A stretch of 64,000 bases of DNA from Mesonia oceanica (GCF_902499555.1 NZ_CABVMM010000012.1:62001-126000); one strand, 5' to 3'. Positions 35,349-45,523 are shown, counted from the stretch's first letter. Notes: a model not told the origin generated them from the letters alone. Numbers and translations: made by a program.

Positions 35349-37637
35349 TCTTCCGAAGAAAAAGTTCAACCACAAAAAAAACAAACAAATTCTCCTAAAA
35401 ATGGTACCGGAGTCTATTATTGCCCGATGCATTGTGAAGGTGATAAAACCTATGATCAACCTGGCGATTGCCCGGTTTGTGGGATGGATTTAGTGGAAGA
35501 AGTTTCTACAAAACCTCAAGGCACGCAATATACTTGCCCGATGCATCCTGAAGTAGTTCAAGATTCGCCCGGTGCTTGCCCAAAGTGTGGAATGGATTTA
35601 ATACCTAAAGAACCTGATATTTCTGCAGAAGAAAAAAATTACCGTAAGCTGCTCAAAAAATTCTGGTTGGCTTTGGGCTTTACCCTTCCGGTATTTATTA
35701 TTTCTATGTCAGAAATGCTCAATAATAATCCGCTATATGATATTTTAGAGTTGAACTATTGGAACTGGATTCAGTTAGGTTTATCGATTCCGGTGGTTTT
35801 TTATGCCGCTTGGCTATTTTTTGAACGCGCTTACAAGTCTATTAAAACTTGGAACCTCAATATGTTTACACTCATTGGGATTGGTTCGGGTGTAGCTTGG
35901 GTTTTTAGCGTGGTGGCTCTATTGTTTCCAGCTATTTTCCCTCCACAATTTAAAACCGAAAGCGGAACGGTTCACGTTTATTTTGAAGCGGCCACCGTGA
36001 TTCTCACCTTAGTTTTATTAGGTCAAGTAATGGAAGCGCGAGCCCATAGTAAAACCAATTCTGCTGTAAAAGAATTGATTAAATTAAGCCCCAATGAAGC
36101 TACAAAAGTAGTTCACGGGAAAGAAGAAAAAATTTCAGTCGACCAGATTAAAGTCGGTGATATTTTACGTGTAAAACCTGGAGAAAAAATCCCTGTAGAT
36201 GGCGTAATTACGGAAGGTGAAAGTGCTATTGACGAATCAATGATTACCGGGGAACCCATTCCCGTAGAAAAAAACAAAAACGACCAAGTAAGCTCAGGAA
36301 CCATTAATGGTCAACAATCATTTTTGATGAAAGCAGAAAAGGTAGGTGACGAAACCTTACTTTCCCAAATTATAGAAATGGTTAATAAAGCCAGCCGAAG
36401 CCAAGCGCCTATTCAAAAACTGGCCGATAAAATTTCTGCCTATTTTGTACCTATCGTGGTGGGAGTTGCTATTATCACCTTTATTATTTGGGGATTGGTA
36501 GGTCCGAGTCCGGCATATGTCTATGCCTTTGTAAATGCTGTAGCGGTATTGATTATCGCCTGTCCTTGTGCGTTAGGTTTAGCCACGCCAATGTCTGTTA
36601 TGGTTGGTGTAGGAAAAGGTGCGCAAAATGGAGTTTTAATTAAAAATGCCGAAGCGCTTGAAAAGCTTCATAAAATAGATACGCTTATCGTTGATAAAAC
36701 CGGAACACTTACCAAAGGGAAACCTAAAGTTGAAAAAATAGGTTATTCCAAAAGTACTTCCGAAGAAAATGCATTTCAACTTATTGCATCTTTAAACCAA
36801 TACAGTGAGCATCCACTAGCAAAAGCAACGTTAGCCTTCGCAAAAGAAAAAAACATAACATTTCTAAAAAGCGAAAATTTTGAAGCCATTACCGGAAAAG
36901 GTGTACGGGGAAAAATCGAGAACGAAACTTATTTCTTAGGAAATAAACGTTTGATCACAGAAAACTCTATCCACATAGAAAAAAGTCTTCAGCAAGAAAT
37001 CCTTCAACAACAAGAAAAGGGAAAAACCGTTTCTTACCTCGCTAACTCTACAGAAGTTTTAGGTTATGTGGTAATTGGTGATCCCATTAAGAAAAGTGCA
37101 AAAAAAGCTATCCAAAACCTTCATAAGAAAGGAATTGAAGTGATGATGCTTACCGGTGATAATGAGCAAACCGCTAAAGCAGTTGCTCAAGAAATTGGAC
37201 TTGACCATTTTAAAGCAAATATGCTTCCTGATGGAAAACAGCAAGAAGTAGAACGTTTACAAAAGCAAGGAAAACAAGTTGCCATGGCCGGTGACGGTAT
37301 CAATGACGCTCCTGCCCTCGCCCAAAGTAATATTGGTATTGCTATGGGAACCGGAACCGATGTGGCCATTGAAAGTGCTGAAGTGACCTTAGTAAAAGGC
37401 GATTTGCATGGAATTGTAAAAGCTCTAAATCTAAGTGATAAAGTGATGAAAAATATTAAACAAAATTTGTTTTTCGCACTTATTTATAACAGCATTGGCG
37501 TACCGGTTGCCGCTGGAATTTTATTTCCTTTTTTCGGAATTTTATTATCCCCAATGATTGCTGCTTTGGCGATGAGTTTCAGCTCGGTTTCGGTAATTAC
37601 GAACGCGCTTCGTTTAAGAGCTGCTAATATTGATTAA
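34917..37637 (+). CDS. copA: copper-translocating P1B-type ATPase with duplicated HMA and two HMBD domains
   Basis: The 906-residue inner-membrane pump exports Cu(I) or Ag(I). Order of parts: HMA 1 (1-68, C12-x2-C15), HMA 2 (77-144, nearly identical), two heavy-metal-binding domains (about 167-195, [10 protein letters not shown], and 203-232, [12 protein letters not shown]), then the ATPase core. Core motifs are TGEPIPVEK, the membrane metal site CPC (549-551), the phosphorylated Asp593 in [16 protein letters not shown] and GDGINDAPA. It is followed by cusB after 18 bases. Confidence 0.96.
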   Translation: MKHTYHIQGMSCSGCQNHVQQTLAKVNGVKNVNVDLQNAKAEIEMEQHIPIEKFQEALQNDGGSYSIHLPEQDSEVMKHTYHIHGMSCSGCQNHVQQTLAKVNGVKNVNVDLQNAKAEIEMENHIPLNKFQEALENDGGNYSIHSSEEKVQPQKKQTNSPKNGTGVYYCPMHCEGDKTYDQPGDCPVCGMDLVEEVSTKPQGTQYTCPMHPEVVQDSPGACPKCGMDLIPKEPDISAEEKNYRKLLKKFWLALGFTLPVFIISMSEMLNNNPLYDILELNYWNWIQLGLSIPVVFYAAWLFFERAYKSIKTWNLNMFTLIGIGSGVAWVFSVVALLFPAIFPPQFKTESGTVHVYFEAATVILTLVLLGQVMEARAHSKTNSAVKELIKLSPNEATKVVHGKEEKISVDQIKVGDILRVKPGEKIPVDGVITEGESAIDESMITGEPIPVEKNKNDQVSSGTINGQQSFLMKAEKVGDETLLSQIIEMVNKASRSQAPIQKLADKISAYFVPIVVGVAIITFIIWGLVGPSPAYVYAFVNAVAVLIIACPCALGLATPMSVMVGVGKGAQNGVLIKNAEALEKLHKIDTLIVDKTGTLTKGKPKVEKIGYSKSTSEENAFQLIASLNQYSEHPLAKATLAFAKEKNITFLKSENFEAITGKGVRGKIENETYFLGNKRLITENSIHIEKSLQQEILQQQEKGKTVSYLANSTEVLGYVVIGDPIKKSAKKAIQNLHKKGIEVMMLTGDNEQTAKAVAQEIGLDHFKANMLPDGKQQEVERLQKQGKQVAMAGDGINDAPALAQSNIGIAMGTGTDVAIESAEVTLVKGDLHGIVKALNLSDKVMKNIKQNLFFALIYNSIGVPVAAGILFPFFGILLSPMIAALAMSFSSVSVITNALRLRAANID

Positions 37638-37655
37638 CATTTTAGAACAAATAAA

Positions 37656-39314
37656 ATGAAAAAATACCTGATTTACATTGTTTTATTTATAGGCGGAATT
37701 TTTCTGGGCTACCTCTTTTTCAATGAATCTTCTTCTGAAGAAAAACATCAACACACAGAAGCTGAAAAAAAACAATTATGGACCTGTTCGATGCACCCTC
37801 AAATAGAACGCAGAGAACCTGGTGATTGTCCGATTTGCGGAATGGAGTTAATTCCGAAAGATACTGCTGGAAGTGAACTGAGCGAAAATCAATTCACTAT
37901 GACATCAAATGCGATGGCTTTAGCCAATATTGAAACAACGATCGTAGGAGATGCAAAAAGTGATGACGGAATGCTACAACTTTCCGGGGAAATTGCTGCT
38001 AATGAAGATAAAACCGCTACGCAACCCGCTCATTTTAACGGTAGGATTGAAAAGTTATATGTAAAATCTCTAGGTGAAAAAGTACGTATGGGACAAGCCA
38101 TTGCAAGCGTTTATTCTCCAGAGTTGGTCGCTGCACAACAAGAGTTGATCAGTGCTTATCAAAAACGGGGAAGCCAACCACGGTTGTACAAAGCTGTTCG
38201 CAATAAATTTGATAACTGGCGAATTAGCGAGCAACAATTACAAGAAATTGAAGAAAGTGGAAAGCCTAAAACCAACATTACGATTTATGCTCACGTTTCT
38301 GGTATTGTCACTTCCATTGAAGTAAACGAAGGTTCACACATTATGGATGGCAAACCTATTTTTAAAGTGGCCAATCTTTCTACAGTTTGGGCAGAATTTG
38401 ATGCTTATGAAAATGAGATTAAGAATTTAAAAGAAGGACAAAAAATTCAGATAAAAGCAGAAGCTTATCCTGATAAAAACTTTGAAGCGCAAATTAGTTT
38501 TATAGATCCCTTGCTCAATTCTTCAACCCGAACAGTAACCGTACGAGCAGAATTAGCCAACAAAAATAAACTTTTAAAACCGGGAATGTTTGTCACCGCC
38601 AATGTAAAAAGTGAAGCTGAAAACACAAGGAACATTTCCATACCAAAATCGGCTGTTATGTGGACGGGTGAGCGTTCATTGGTCTATTTAAAAACTAATG
38701 ACAATCCGCCCACTTTTGAAATGCGGGAAGTCAATTTAGGTGCTGAAAACGGAAACAAGTATTCCATTTTAAGCGGTCTGCAAAAAGGAGATGAAATTGT
38801 GACAAACGGAACTTTCACCGTAGATGCGGCAGCACAACTTCAAGGAAAAAAATCGATGATGACTTCTGAAAATAAACGGCTGCAACTTTCTAAAGAAGTT
38901 CAACAACGGTTTTCTAATGTAATAGAAAGTTACCTTCAATTAAAAAATGATTTGGTAAATGATAATGCAGAAAAAGCAAAAACTTCCGCAGAAAAAGCTT
39001 TGAAAGAATTACAAACCATCACTGTTGACGAAGAAAATATTTCAGAAAAAATAAAATCTTTAAATGAAGGATTCTCCGCTGTGAGTCAATCTAATGACAT
39101 ACAACAACAGCGAGAAGCTTTTATTTCACTTTCCGAAGAAATGATTACCGTTTCTAAACAAATTGAGCAAACCAAAAAGCTATTCATTCAAAAATGCCCA
39201 ATGGCCAATAATAATCAGGGAGCCAAATGGTTAAGTTTAGAAAAAGAAATTAAAAACCCGTATTACGGAGCTTCGATGTTAGGTTGTGGCAGTATTATTG
39301 AGGTAATTAATTAG
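37656..39314 (+). CDS. cusB: CusB-type periplasmic adaptor with HMBD and DUF3347 additions
   Basis: The 552-residue membrane-fusion protein links the RND pump to its outer channel. After an N-terminal anchor (LIYIVLFIGGIFLGYLFF) come a heavy-metal-binding domain (about 42-68, WTCSMHPQIERREPGDCPICG) and the adaptor core with lipoyl/barrel blocks (ATQPAHFNGRIEKLYVKSLG, LVAAQQELISAYQK, ANLSTVWAEFDAYE, LKPGMFVTANV). A C-terminal DUF3347 domain (about 405-552, KCPMANNNQGAKW, NPYYGASMLGCG) closes the protein. Two added metal sites suggest it receives and hands over copper. It is co-transcribed with copA rather than with cusA. Confidence 0.93.
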   Translation: MKKYLIYIVLFIGGIFLGYLFFNESSSEEKHQHTEAEKKQLWTCSMHPQIERREPGDCPICGMELIPKDTAGSELSENQFTMTSNAMALANIETTIVGDAKSDDGMLQLSGEIAANEDKTATQPAHFNGRIEKLYVKSLGEKVRMGQAIASVYSPELVAAQQELISAYQKRGSQPRLYKAVRNKFDNWRISEQQLQEIEESGKPKTNITIYAHVSGIVTSIEVNEGSHIMDGKPIFKVANLSTVWAEFDAYENEIKNLKEGQKIQIKAEAYPDKNFEAQISFIDPLLNSSTRTVTVRAELANKNKLLKPGMFVTANVKSEAENTRNISIPKSAVMWTGERSLVYLKTNDNPPTFEMREVNLGAENGNKYSILSGLQKGDEIVTNGTFTVDAAAQLQGKKSMMTSENKRLQLSKEVQQRFSNVIESYLQLKNDLVNDNAEKAKTSAEKALKELQTITVDEENISEKIKSLNEGFSAVSQSNDIQQQREAFISLSEEMITVSKQIEQTKKLFIQKCPMANNNQGAKWLSLEKEIKNPYYGASMLGCGSIIEVIN

Positions 39315-39411
39315 AATTCAATTAACAACTTATACAATATTTTTTTATTAATTTAGTTAATCAATAAAACCACTGTTATGACACAAAGTTACTTTTAAAT
39401 GATGTAACTGT

Positions 39412-40008
39412 ATGAATGCTTTATTAGAAAGAACTAAAAATCACTGTCAACAACTACTTTCAGAAAGTCGATGTAATGAGTTAGCTTTTCATAACTCTCA
39501 GCATACGAAAGAAGTATTTAATAGTGCTAAAAGAATTGGTGCTCACGAAAATTTATCTGAAGATGATTTAGAAATTGTACTTCTAGCTGCTTTATTTCAC
39601 GATACCGGCAATATGGATTGTTTTAAAGGTCACGAAGATGTAAGCGCTAAAAAAGCTTCAGATTATTTAAATAATATCAATTTTGATTCTGCCAAAACTG
39701 AAAAAGTAGTAAAATGTATTTTAGCTACTAGAATGCCACAATCACCTACTAATTTGCTTGAACAAATACTTTGTGATGCAGATTTAGCACATTTGGGTAA
39801 AGAAAATTTTATCTCTAAAAACAGACTACTTAGAGAAGAATGGAGCGAACACTTAAAAATGTGTTTTAGTAATAAAGAATGGGTAAAATTGAATATTGAT
39901 TTTTTAGAGTGCCATAATTACTTTACTGCCTACGGGAAAAAAGTGCTTCAGCCCCAAAAGGAAATCAATCTTAAAATATTAAAGCAACAATTTTCAGAAA
40001 TTTATTAG
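39412..40008 (+). CDS. HD-domain phosphohydrolase
   Basis: The 198-residue protein has an HD domain with His in HNSQHTKEVFNSAKRI, the HD doublet in LAALFHDTGNMDCFKGHED and a late Asp in CDADLAHLGK, the metal-ligand pattern of this superfamily. Substrates range from nucleotides to cyclic dinucleotides and cannot be predicted here. It stands between cusB and the two-component genes, about 100 bases from cusB and 37 bases from the response regulator, so it could share a transcript with the regulators. Confidence 0.85.
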   Translation: MNALLERTKNHCQQLLSESRCNELAFHNSQHTKEVFNSAKRIGAHENLSEDDLEIVLLAALFHDTGNMDCFKGHEDVSAKKASDYLNNINFDSAKTEKVVKCILATRMPQSPTNLLEQILCDADLAHLGKENFISKNRLLREEWSEHLKMCFSNKEWVKLNIDFLECHNYFTAYGKKVLQPQKEINLKILKQQFSEIY

Positions 40009-40045
40009 GAGTTTTTTCTCTGATTAAAATGATAACAACTTCATT

Positions 40046-40714
40046 ATGCATATTTTAATCATTGAAGATGAACAAAGTATCGTAGATTTTCTTCAGCAAG
40101 GTTTGGAAGAAGAAGCTTACGAAGTGAGCTCGTTTACAAACGGAAAAGAAGGACTTCAATACGCTTTACAACAATCTTTTGATTTAATTATTTTAGATTG
40201 GATGTTACCAGGATTGCCGGGGATTGAAGTTTGTAAAGAAATTAGAAAACAAGACTCCACTACTCCAATTATCTTTTTAACGGCAAAAGACACCATTGAA
40301 GAAACCATTGAAGGTTTACAATCGGGTGCCAATGATTACATAAAAAAACCCTTCCATTTTACTGAATTACTAGAACGCATTAAAGTACAGTTACGTTCAA
40401 AAACCGATGAAAACTTTAGTTATCAGTTGGGTAAAATTCAGCTTAACCCTTCTACCCATCAAGTGTTTAAAAATGAAAAAGAAATAAAACTTACCCAAAA
40501 AGAGTTTTCACTTTTAGAATATCTTTTAAAGCATAAAGAGCAAGTTTGTACCCGTAAAAAAATACTTGAAAACGTTTGGGACATTAATTTTGATTATGAT
40601 TCTGGTGTAATTGATGTTTTTATAAATGCGTTGAGAAAAAAGCTACATTTGTCTGCTGAAGAAAACTATATCCAAACCGTACGGGGTGTTGGCTATATAG
40701 CCAAAGAAGAATGA
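40046..40714 (+). CDS. OmpR-family response regulator (CusR-like)
   Basis: The 222-residue regulator has a receiver domain with phospho-acceptor D51 (DLIILDWMLPG), acidic residues IIEDE near the N-terminus and the switch Lys in YIKKPF. A winged-helix DNA-binding domain follows (about 125-220, KLTQKEFSLLEYLLKHKEQ and YIQTVRGVGYIAKEE). Proteins of this family bind direct repeats with an 11-base period. Exactly such repeats stand at 42088-42109 and 45017-45038. It overlaps its kinase gene by four bases. The location in the copper island suggests a CusR-type signal. Confidence 0.93.
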   Translation: MHILIIEDEQSIVDFLQQGLEEEAYEVSSFTNGKEGLQYALQQSFDLIILDWMLPGLPGIEVCKEIRKQDSTTPIIFLTAKDTIEETIEGLQSGANDYIKKPFHFTELLERIKVQLRSKTDENFSYQLGKIQLNPSTHQVFKNEKEIKLTQKEFSLLEYLLKHKEQVCTRKKILENVWDINFDYDSGVIDVFINALRKKLHLSAEENYIQTVRGVGYIAKEE

Positions 40715-42093
40715 AACTTAACTTTAAAACCAGAATTGCGCTCAACTATTTTTTTGCTACAGGGATTGTAGTTGCATTAGTGTTCGCTATAGTTTTCATC
40801 TCTTTAAATACAACGATTTATGAAAGCTTGGATAGTGATCTTAATTACGAATCTGAAGTTCATTTAGAGGAACTCGATTTAGAGAATATGGTCTTTTCTA
40901 ACCGCGAGGAGTGGGAAGAACGCGAACATGAAGAAGTGGAAGTAAATCCTGTTTTTGTTCAGATTATCAATTCTGAAGAAAAAATTACCGATAAATCGCC
41001 TAACCTCAATGCAGACCGACTTCAATTCTTTCCTGAAAAAGAAGATCACTTGCATTTTAATACCATATTCAATAATCGCTTAATCCGCCAAGTACAAGAA
41101 CCTGTAAAAGTGGATGGTAAGCTTAGCGGTTATATTATTACGGCAATGTCTTTTGAAGCTTCTCAAAAAATTATCGACCAACTATGGGTTATACTTCTAA
41201 TTTCCTATCCTATTATAGTGATTGTCCTCTTTTTTATCTCTAGGTTTTTAGCGGGAAGGAGCATTGCCCCTATTAAAGATATTACCCAGATTACGGAGAG
41301 AATCAATCAAAATAACCTACAAGAACGAGTAAACTTACCCGAAAATAAAGATGAATTGTACAACCTTTCGGCATCGATTAATTCTCTTTTAAAAAGAATT
41401 GAAGAAGCCTTGGAGCGGGAACGTCAATTTACCTCAGATGCTTCTCACGAGTTGCGAACGCCTTTAGCTGCTTTACGCGGAAATTTAGAAGTACTTATTA
41501 GAAAAGTGCGAAATCCGGAAGAGTACGAAAAAAGAATAAAAACTTCTTTACTGGAAATTGACCGACTTTCTGAAATGGTGGAGCAACTTTTATTCTTAGC
41601 AAGGTTTAAAAATACTTCACAAGAACTTGAACACGTTGACTTGATTATACTTTTAGATGAATCCATTCAACGAAATAAAGAAACCATCAAGTTAAAAAAC
41701 CTAAAAGTTGAATTTATTAATGAAGCTGAAAGAAGTATAAAAGTTCCCAAATATCACACACAAATTATTGTAGAGAACCTACTTTCCAATGCGATTAAAT
41801 ATTCTGCTGAAGGAGAAAAAATTCAAATTTTAGTAGCAGAAAAAAACACAGAAGCTTTCTTTCAAATCACTAATTACGGAATAACGATTAAACCCGAAGA
41901 CCTACAAAAAGTATTCGAACCCTTTTATAGAACACAACAGGTAAAAGACCATAAAATTAATGGCACCGGACTTGGGCTTTCCATTGTAAGAAAAGCAGCT
42001 GAAACCATTCATGCAAGTGTAAATTTATCAACTTCCAATTTAAAAGGAACCACCTTTAAAATTACCTTTAAAAAATCTTCTCCTAAATCTTAA
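40711..42093 (+). CDS. sensor histidine kinase (CusS-like)
   Basis: The 460-residue inner-membrane kinase has two membrane segments (about 12-32 and 155-178), enclosing a periplasmic sensor domain rich in Glu and His (EEWEEREHEEVEVNPVF). After these come HAMP, the phosphorylated H246 in SDASHELRTPLAAL, the N-box VENLLSNAIKYS and the G-box GTGLGLSIVRKA. The Glu/His-rich periplasmic loop could bind metal. The operator candidate at 42088-42109 overlaps its last codons. Confidence 0.93.
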   Translation: MKLNFKTRIALNYFFATGIVVALVFAIVFISLNTTIYESLDSDLNYESEVHLEELDLENMVFSNREEWEEREHEEVEVNPVFVQIINSEEKITDKSPNLNADRLQFFPEKEDHLHFNTIFNNRLIRQVQEPVKVDGKLSGYIITAMSFEASQKIIDQLWVILLISYPIIVIVLFFISRFLAGRSIAPIKDITQITERINQNNLQERVNLPENKDELYNLSASINSLLKRIEEALERERQFTSDASHELRTPLAALRGNLEVLIRKVRNPEEYEKRIKTSLLEIDRLSEMVEQLLFLARFKNTSQELEHVDLIILLDESIQRNKETIKLKNLKVEFINEAERSIKVPKYHTQIIVENLLSNAIKYSAEGEKIQILVAEKNTEAFFQITNYGITIKPEDLQKVFEPFYRTQQVKDHKINGTGLGLSIVRKAAETIHASVNLSTSNLKGTTFKITFKKSSPKS

Positions 42094-42109
42094 GCGAATC
42101 TTAAGCGTT
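42088..42109 (+). promoter_or_regulatory. response-regulator direct-repeat operator ahead of the LtaS gene
   Basis: TCTTAAGCGAA TCTTAAGCGTT: two 11-base units, each with CTTAAG (42089-42094 and 42100-42105). They overlap the end of the kinase gene and stand 29 bases ahead of a TAGATTTG -7 box, the place expected for an activator of the OmpR family. The same 18-base core recurs at 45017-45034. Confidence 0.75.
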
Positions 42110-42138
42110 CGTAAATAAAAGGTTTTAAGCCTCCTCTT

Positions 42139-42146
42139 TAGATTTG
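42139..42146 (+). promoter_or_regulatory. -7 promoter box of the LtaS-DagK unit
   Basis: TAGATTTG fits TAnnTTTG 15 bases ahead of the start at 42162. There is no TTG at -33, which fits an activator-dependent promoter using the direct repeat upstream. Confidence 0.6.
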
Positions 42147-42161
42147 TTCATTAAATAATTA

Positions 42162-44135
42162 ATGATGAATAAATTTAAAAAATTAAAAAGATACACCCTC
42201 TTTTTTGCCATAGGTAGTTTATATTTATTGACTTCTTTTTTATTAAGAATTGTGTTTCTTACTTGGAATTTTCATGAAGCACAAACTGATGTTATTTCGG
42301 TTATTAAATCATTAGTTATAGGGACTTTCTTTGATTTAGGAACGCTTTCTTATTTTCTTATTCTCTGGAGTTTTTATTTATTCTTTTTTCCTTCAAAATG
42401 GACAGGAAATATCGTAGATAAAACCGTACAAACAACTTATTTTATTATTGTAAGTGTTATCTTTTACTTCTCTTTTTTTGCTGAAATCACGTTTTGGGAA
42501 GAGTTCCAGCGTCGTTTTAATTTTATTGCTGTAGACTATTTAATCTATACCTATGAGGTAATTCAAAATATTAATGAATCATATCCTCTACCTTTCCTTA
42601 TTTCGGGAATCATAGGTTTAGAATTATTGACAGTCTGGTTTTTAAAACGCAAAAGAATATTTAAACTTACTTTCAAAAGCAATGCTTCCAGAACAACAAA
42701 AGCTTTTATTTTAGGTGTTAATTTAGTATTGGTTATTGGCTTTGGTTTATTTGTGAATAATGAATCTGCTGAATGGTCTAACAATAGGTATAACAACGAA
42801 ATTTCTAAAACAGGAATCTATTCTTTCTTTGCTGCTTTTAGGAATAACAACCTAAAATATAAAGAATTTTATTTGAGCTTTTCTGATAAGAAAGCTTTTA
42901 AAATAGTTCAAGATGAATTAAATATTTCTTCCATCAACAAAACTGCTACTAGTCCCATTTCAAGAACCATAACCAATACTCAACAGGAAATTACCCCTAA
43001 TATTATTCTGATTTGTATTGAAAGCTTAAGTGCTGATTTTATGAAAGCTTACGGAAACGAAAAAAAACTCACCCCTTTTTTAGATAGCTTACGAACTCAA
43101 AGTATTTCTTTTGAGAATTTAAACAGTACAGGAACAAGAACCGTTCGTGGAATGGAAGCTTTAAGCCTATCTATTCCCCCAACGCCAGGAAGGAGCATTG
43201 TAAAAAGAGAAAACAATGAACACTTATTTACCGTTGGAGAAGTTTTTAAAAATAAAGGCTATGAAAACACATTTTTCTATGGAGGAGATGGATATTTTGA
43301 TAATATGAATCATTTTTTCAGCAACAATGGTTTCAATATTGTTGATAGAGGTAGAAAGTTATTAAATATTGATGATATTCTTACCAAGAGAACCTTAATT
43401 GAAGATGAAGAAGTGAATTTTGAAAATGCTTGGGGAGTTTCTGATGAAGATCTATACGATAAAGTATTAAAAGTAACCGATGCTTTGCCAAAAAATCAGC
43501 CTTTCTTTCATTTTATTATGACCACTTCCAACCATCGGCCTTACACTTATCCGGAAGGAAAAATTGATATTCCCTCGGGAACAAATAGAAATGGAGCTGT
43601 AAAATATACAGATTTTGCCATCAAGCAATTTCTAAAAAAAGCTTCTAAAAAAGAATGGTACAAAAACACTGTCTTTGTTATTGTTGCAGATCATTGCGCC
43701 AGTAGTGCCGGTAAATGGGAGCTAAATATTAATAATTACCATATTCCTGCCTTTATTTATAATTTCCCCAACAAAAAGCCTTTTCAGGTGAAAAAATTAA
43801 GTTCACAAATAGATCTTTTACCTAGTCTTTTTGGTTTAATGAATTGGTCTTATGAGTCTAATTTTTATGGACAGAATGTGTTTGAGAAAAATTATCAACC
43901 AAGAGCTTTTATTGGAAATTACAGAAAATTAGGACTTTTAAAAGATGACCATCTTATAATCCTAAACGATCATAAATCGTTCAACAACTACCAATACGTA
44001 GCCTCCAATCATCAACTCTACAAAAAAGATACAGATAGTTTATTATTAAACTTGGCAATTGCTAATTATCAGACAGCAGACTGGCTATTTAGAAATCAAG
44101 GTTTAACTATAAAAACAAAAGATGAAAAAAATTAA
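42162..44135 (+). CDS. LtaS-type phosphoglycerol transferase (membrane sulfatase-fold protein)
   Basis: The 657-residue protein has five N-terminal transmembrane segments (to about residue 205) and a large extracytoplasmic sulfatase-fold domain. Catalytic elements are IILICIESLSADF (metal-binding Glu), T323 in LNSTGTRTVRGMEAL, and VFVIVADHCASSAG (Asp-His). This is the layout of LTA synthase and OpgB-type enzymes, which move phosphoglycerol from phosphatidylglycerol to an acceptor and leave diacylglycerol. Gram-negative bacteria do not make classical lipoteichoic acid, so the acceptor is unknown. The next gene, a diacylglycerol kinase, overlaps by 14 bases. Confidence 0.88.
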   Translation: MMNKFKKLKRYTLFFAIGSLYLLTSFLLRIVFLTWNFHEAQTDVISVIKSLVIGTFFDLGTLSYFLILWSFYLFFFPSKWTGNIVDKTVQTTYFIIVSVIFYFSFFAEITFWEEFQRRFNFIAVDYLIYTYEVIQNINESYPLPFLISGIIGLELLTVWFLKRKRIFKLTFKSNASRTTKAFILGVNLVLVIGFGLFVNNESAEWSNNRYNNEISKTGIYSFFAAFRNNNLKYKEFYLSFSDKKAFKIVQDELNISSINKTATSPISRTITNTQQEITPNIILICIESLSADFMKAYGNEKKLTPFLDSLRTQSISFENLNSTGTRTVRGMEALSLSIPPTPGRSIVKRENNEHLFTVGEVFKNKGYENTFFYGGDGYFDNMNHFFSNNGFNIVDRGRKLLNIDDILTKRTLIEDEEVNFENAWGVSDEDLYDKVLKVTDALPKNQPFFHFIMTTSNHRPYTYPEGKIDIPSGTNRNGAVKYTDFAIKQFLKKASKKEWYKNTVFVIVADHCASSAGKWELNINNYHIPAFIYNFPNKKPFQVKKLSSQIDLLPSLFGLMNWSYESNFYGQNVFEKNYQPRAFIGNYRKLGLLKDDHLIILNDHKSFNNYQYVASNHQLYKKDTDSLLLNLAIANYQTADWLFRNQGLTIKTKDEKN

Positions 44136-45015
44136 TATTCATTTTATAGTGAACCCTTCTGCAGGAAAAGGTTTTCCGAAAAATTTAAATGAAAAAATAG
44201 CGAATGCTTTTCAACCTCATCAATACCACATACAGCTAAAAGAGACCAAATATAAATTACATGCCAAAGAATTAACAATAGAATCTATGGCACAAAATGC
44301 CAATATTATTGTTGCTTGTGGTGGCGATGGAACCATAAATGAAGTAGCTAGTTGTCTCGTCAATTCATCTATAAAACTTGGTATAATCCCAATAGGTTCA
44401 GGCAACGGACTAGCACGAAACTTGCGTGTTTCTAAAAATATAGAATCCAGTATTTCTTGTATTAAAAATGGGGACTTTCTTTCTATAGATGTAGGTAAAA
44501 TTAACGAAGAATATTTTTTCAGTAATTTAGGCTTAGGCTTCGATGCACAAGTAATTCATAATTATCAAAAAATTAATCAATACCCTTTTTACTCCTATTT
44601 AAAAGCAGTTTTTAAAACGGTTACCACAAATAACAACTCTTCTATTTTTAAAATTCAACACAAAAAAGAAACGTTTTCAGTAAAACCATTTTTGTTATTC
44701 ATTACCAACTCCAATCAAATGGGGTATAACCTCTCCTTACACAAAAGAGCTTCACTCACCGATGGTCAACTCGATTTAATTAGTATTCCTAGCATTTCAT
44801 TGATAGAAAAATTATATCTCGGTTTTCTTTTATTAATTGGAAAAACTGATTTTTTCAATAAAAAAAACCATCTTCCATTTACTCAATTAACCATTAAAAA
44901 GAATAATCATAAAGAATGGAAGTATCAAAAAGATGGTGAAAAATGTTTCTTAACAGGCAATGAATGTCAAATAAAAATAGTTTCTAAATCACTTCACGTG
45001 ATCTGTCCCACTTAA
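44122..45015 (+). CDS. diacylglycerol kinase family lipid kinase
   Basis: The 297-residue soluble kinase has the DagK/YegS fold: HFIVNPSAGKG at the start, nucleotide-loop VACGGDGTINEVAS, IGSGNGLARNL, and a C-terminal beta-sandwich. DgkB-type members phosphorylate diacylglycerol to phosphatidate. Overlap with the LtaS-type gene makes sense: phosphoglycerol transfer from phosphatidylglycerol releases diacylglycerol that must be recycled. Sphingosine or other lipid substrates cannot be excluded. Confidence 0.9.
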   Translation: MKKINIHFIVNPSAGKGFPKNLNEKIANAFQPHQYHIQLKETKYKLHAKELTIESMAQNANIIVACGGDGTINEVASCLVNSSIKLGIIPIGSGNGLARNLRVSKNIESSISCIKNGDFLSIDVGKINEEYFFSNLGLGFDAQVIHNYQKINQYPFYSYLKAVFKTVTTNNNSSIFKIQHKKETFSVKPFLLFITNSNQMGYNLSLHKRASLTDGQLDLISIPSISLIEKLYLGFLLLIGKTDFFNKKNHLPFTQLTIKKNNHKEWKYQKDGEKCFLTGNECQIKIVSKSLHVICPT

Positions 45016-45016
45016 A

Positions 45017-45038
45017 TCTTAAGCGAATCTTAAGAATA
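45017..45038 (+). promoter_or_regulatory. response-regulator direct-repeat operator ahead of the thioredoxin/ApbE unit
   Basis: TCTTAAGCGAA TCTTAAGAATA repeats CTTAAG with the same 11-base period and the same 18-base core as 42088-42105. It directly follows the diacylglycerol kinase stop codon and lies 47 bases ahead of the thioredoxin start. Confidence 0.75.
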
Positions 45039-45084
45039 GAAAAACTCAATTTATTTTCTATTTAATTATTTTTAAACAAAAAAG

Positions 45085-45522
45085 ATGAAAAAGAATATTC
45101 TCCTTTTAGGACTATTGCTTTTTAGCACCATAGGTTTTTCTCAAGATTGGAAATTAGATTTTAATGAGGCTAAAACAATTGCTAGTGAAAAAGACCAACC
45201 TATAATTTTGGTTTTTCAAGGATCTGATTGGTGTGGGCCTTGTATAAAATTAGACCGAAATATTTGGTGTTCAGATGAATTTAAAAACTACGCAAAAGAT
45301 CATTTTGTCATGCTACAAGCAGACTTCCCTAAAAGAAGCAAAAACGCTTTACCGGAAGAACAACAAGAGAAAAACAACAAATTAGCAGAAAAATATAATC
45401 CAAATGGTTACTTTCCCTTTGTAGTTATTCTAGATCAAGACGGAAAAGTTTTAGGACAAACCGGCTACAAAAACATGAGTCCGAAAGAATATATTGCCCA
45501 CCTAAATTCGTTCATTCATTAA
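45085..45522 (+). CDS. secreted thioredoxin-family protein (Thioredoxin_7-like)
   Basis: The 145-residue protein has a signal peptide (LLLGLLLFSTIGFSQ) and a thioredoxin fold with an intact active site in QGSDWCGPCIKLDRNIW, and FPFVVILDQDGKVLGQTGY with the cis-Pro region. It is predicted to reduce or rearrange disulfides in the periplasm. It heads a tight run with ApbE, DUF4266 and DUF3570 genes; likely clients are the Cys-rich DUF4266 lipoprotein or the haem-binding protein. The direct-repeat operator lies just upstream. Confidence 0.9.
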   Translation: MKKNILLLGLLLFSTIGFSQDWKLDFNEAKTIASEKDQPIILVFQGSDWCGPCIKLDRNIWCSDEFKNYAKDHFVMLQADFPKRSKNALPEEQQEKNNKLAEKYNPNGYFPFVVILDQDGKVLGQTGYKNMSPKEYIAHLNSFIH

Positions 45523-45523
45523 T

